This document shows positions 62,325 to 64,000 of a stretch of 64,000 nt of DNA, one piece after another (positions within the stretch are counted from its first letter, which is position 1; each line of letters begins with the position of its first letter). The notes under the pieces are model-generated. The model had not been told where the DNA came from. It did no database searches and saw only the letters and a list, made by a program, of their open reading frames with translations. The translations under genes were made by a program, and so were the position numbers. Source of the stretch: Seohaeicola_A nanhaiensis (GTDB lineage: Bacteria > Pseudomonadota > Alphaproteobacteria > Rhodobacterales > Rhodobacteraceae); NCBI RefSeq assembly GCF_042654245.1, contig NZ_JBHSGI010000004.1, positions 124,001 to 188,000 on the forward strand, in the 5' to 3' direction.

Positions 62325-62672
62325 ATGAGCGACCTTTACTGGCTGACCGACGAGCAGATGGCCAAGCTTTCCCCTTTCTTCCCGAAGTTGCATGGCAATC
62401 CGCGGGTCGATGACAGGCGGGTGTTGAGTGGGATTATCTTCATCAATCGCAATGGGTTGTGCTGGCGCGATGCTCCTGCCGCTTACGGCCCGCACAAGAC
62501 GCTCTATAGCCGGTGGAAACGTTGGAGCGAGAAGGGCATTTTCGCGCGGATAATGGCCGGGTTAGCTGCGGAACACGGTGAGCGAAAGACCGTGATGATC
62601 GACGCGACATACCTGAAGGCACATCGAACAGCGACCAGCATGGCCGCCAAAAAAGGGGGCGCGGTCGCTTGA
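62325..62672 (+). CDS. IS5-type transposase, first frame
   Basis: A 115-residue N-terminal part starting MSDLYWLTDEQMAKLSPFFP. It carries the DUF4096-like DNA-binding domain and the first catalytic Asp in VMIDATYLKAHRTA. The frame ends soon after a slippery A6G5 run at 62649-62659, where a -1 shift joins it to the second frame. The ATG at 62325 is used, preceded by a GGAG site. Confidence 0.88.
   Translation: MSDLYWLTDEQMAKLSPFFPKLHGNPRVDDRRVLSGIIFINRNGLCWRDAPAAYGPHKTLYSRWKRWSEKGIFARIMAGLAAEHGERKTVMIDATYLKAHRTATSMAAKKGGAVA
62649..62659 (+). promoter_or_regulatory. Programmed -1 frameshift site of the IS transposase
   Basis: Six A followed by five G. Reading through in the -1 frame gives KRGRGRLIGRTKGGMNTKLH, the normal central sequence of IS5-type transposases; without the shift the frame stops at 62672. 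Confidence 0.8.
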
Positions 62673-63082
62673 TTGGTCGAACAAAGGGCGGCATGAACAC
62701 AAAACTTCACGCCGTATGCGACAGCCAGGGGCGACCGATCGACCTGTTCGTCACCGCCGGGCAGGTCAGTGACTACATAGGCGTGCGGGCGCTGCTCAGC
62801 AGCCTGCCAAAGGTCAAATGGTTGCTCGGGGATCGCGGCTATGACGCGGACTGGTTCCGGGACGCGTTGAAGGACAAGGGGATACGCGCCTGTATCCGCG
62901 GCCGAAAGCAGCGCAAGACGCCGGTCAGATATGACAAGCGCCGCTACAAGCGGCGCAACCTGATCGAGATCATGCTCGGCAGGCTCAAGGATTGGAGGCG
63001 CGTCGCTACCCGATACGACCGCTGCCCCAAGGTGTTTCTCTCGGCCCTCGCCCTCGCCGCAACCGTCATCTACTGGTTATGA
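62669..63082 (+). CDS. IS5-type transposase, second frame
   Basis: The C-terminal 137-codon part (starting GRTKGGMNTKLHAVCDSQGR) with the second catalytic Asp in LLGDRGYDADWF and the Glu in NLIEIMLGRLKDWRR. It lacks its own ribosome site and is most likely made only as a fusion with the first frame via the -1 shift. Combined length (about 250 residues) matches active IS427-group transposases, so the element may still be mobile. Confidence 0.88.
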   Translation: MIGRTKGGMNTKLHAVCDSQGRPIDLFVTAGQVSDYIGVRALLSSLPKVKWLLGDRGYDADWFRDALKDKGIRACIRGRKQRKTPVRYDKRRYKRRNLIEIMLGRLKDWRRVATRYDRCPKVFLSALALAATVIYWL

Positions 63083-63094
63083 ATCCTGACCCTA

Positions 63095-63514
63095 GCCCAA
63101 ACCCCGTCTCCTGTCATTCTTGAGCAACTGGTCAAACTGACTCTTGAACCGTTTCAAAAGGGCCTAAAAATAACCAATCAGGGTCTTCAGTTCCTTGTTT
63201 CCCCCAGGGCGGCGGCGTCTCTGGCATTGATCTTCAACGAACTGGCGACCAACTCCGCAAAATACGGAAGCCTCACTGACAACGGGGCACTCGACATCGC
63301 CGCGCATGAGATTGATCAGGACTGGATTCTCATCAGATGGAGCGAACATGGTATCCAGATCACAGATACGAACACCGGCGAAACGGGCTTCGGCAACCAG
63401 TTGCTCGATTTCACGACGCGCGACATAGGTGCGGAACTGACCCGTGACGGGGAAGGCAGGACCCTGACCATCGACATCAAGATTCCGCGCAATGCGCTGG
63501 AGATGTCCGAGTGA
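63095..63514 (+). pseudogene. HWE/HisKA_2 histidine kinase C-terminal remnant
   Basis: The frame is open from the right end of the IS. It reads LEQLVKLTLEPFQKG, then ALIFNELATNSAKYGSLTDN, the N-box of HWE/HisKA_2 kinases, and TGFGNQLLDF, ending the ATPase domain. The phospho-acceptor His region and any sensor are missing, so it is a 5'-truncated gene. The left flank of the IS does not encode the missing part. Confidence 0.8.
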
Positions 63515-63811
63515 AACTCCTCCGTCTGACGCCCTGCAAGGGATGACCCCGGCTGGCCAGGCCGCGAACGGAAGAGCTCACCAGATGGCGCGAACTCCCC
63601 GTCGCGCGACGGATCGGCAAGCGTATATCCCGGGCGAACGGTGGCGATTTGTCAGTCGCGGGCACTGCAGTAGTTCCAATGCTGGAACGAGTGCCGCCTT
63701 GCCGGGGAACTGGCCAGCAAATGCAACGTTGGATATTTTGATCGGGCACGCTCCCTCGATCGAAATGGAAAACGACCGGACCGATATGACAGGACCCAGA
63801 AAGGAAAACAC

Positions 63812-64000
63812 ATGGCCGACAAGCGTCTCTCCGATAAAATGGAAAAAGCTCTTAACGCGCAAATGACGCGCGAGGCATTTCAGGCACAGGTCTATTTGGC
63901 ATATGCCTCCTGGGCAGAAGTGAACGGATATCCGGGGATCTCTGACTTTCTCTACAAGCATTCGGTAGAGGAACGGCAGCACATGTTCAAATTCCTGAAG
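63812..64000 (+). CDS. Ferritin-like iron storage protein, N-terminal part
   Basis: The gene runs off the right edge after 63 codons. The product starts ADKRLSDKMEKALNAQMTRE and continues AYASWAEVNGYPGISDFLYK, then EERQHM, the helix A and B pattern of bacterial ferritins (FtnA-type) with Glu and Glu-x-x-His ferroxidase ligands. AAGGAAAA precedes ATG 63812. The rest of the protein cannot be judged. Confidence 0.85.
   Translation, partial: MADKRLSDKMEKALNAQMTREAFQAQVYLAYASWAEVNGYPGISDFLYKHSVEERQHMFKFLK

Larger units (their letters stand above)
62261..63092 (+). mobile_element. Complete IS5-family (IS427-type) insertion sequence
   Basis: An 832-bp element with terminal inverted repeats GGGTCAGGATGCAT (left) and ATGAATCCTGACCC (right), 13 of 14 matches, flanked by TA on both sides (62259-62260 and 63093-63094). 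It encodes the transposase in two overlapping frames. It sits next to a truncated histidine kinase, which its insertion or an associated deletion probably broke. Confidence 0.9.

Overview
The window is GC-rich alphaproteobacterial DNA, most likely from a member of the Rhodobacterales (Paracoccus/Roseobacter-type). The evidence is the gene content: polyamine-type ABC systems with BetI-like TetR regulators, a short lipoprotein next to metG, alphaproteobacterial recombinase/DUF2924/DUF3489 and DUF5681 genes, and densely packed operons with ATGA, GTGA and TGATG overlaps. No taxon can be fixed without a search.

Region 1 (1-16.1 kb) is a catabolic and uptake locus. A truncated CaiB-type CoA transferase and an Ldh2-type oxidoreductase lead into a divergent pair: a BKACE (DUF849) gene and a Rieske oxygenase. 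The Rieske gene is followed by two permeases, an ATPase and a methyltransferase. A tandem DUF922 protein and the opposite-strand solute-binding protein come next. A minus-strand run then holds a class III aminotransferase, a GcvT-like folate protein and two COG1233-type FAD oxidoreductases, divergent from a TetR regulator. The perfect palindrome TTGAGCGCTCAA lies in both divergent promoter gaps (2313 and 15370), so one TetR probably controls the whole set. The likely substrate is an N-methylated or quaternary ammonium compound; this is inference.

Region 2 (16.1-25.4 kb) has a KtrAB-type potassium system followed by a second, parallel cassette: Rieske oxygenase, PotABCD-like transporter, serine hydrolase and a second BetI-like TetR of the same length. 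Both Rieske proteins carry Glu at the position that is usually a bridging Asp, a feature reported for carnitine-oxygenase-type enzymes.

Region 3 (25.4-44.5 kb) is mostly core genome: sufE, a lipoprotein, metG, an M20 hydrolase, a serralysin-like RTX metalloprotease, a DMT exporter, a four-gene Tat-oxidase operon with unknown membrane proteins, an AEC transporter, the dac-tmk-holB-tatD-MBL operon, a SPOR lipoprotein and tRNA-Ser(UGA).

Region 4 (44.5-64 kb), beginning just after the tRNA, is accessory. It holds a serine recombinase with DUF2924 and DUF3489, a methyltransferase lacking its ParB domain, two overlapping DUF5681 genes, several broken genes (a YafY-like regulator, a membrane protein with one amber codon, istB, IS3, FtsH-like and histidine-kinase remnants), a MerR-controlled zinc-type CDF exporter, an islet with a hypothetical and a leucine-rich-repeat gene, an arsenic operon (ArsR-ArsC fusion, GAPDH, ArsJ), a DUF4010 protein, a complete IS5-type element and the start of a ferritin gene.
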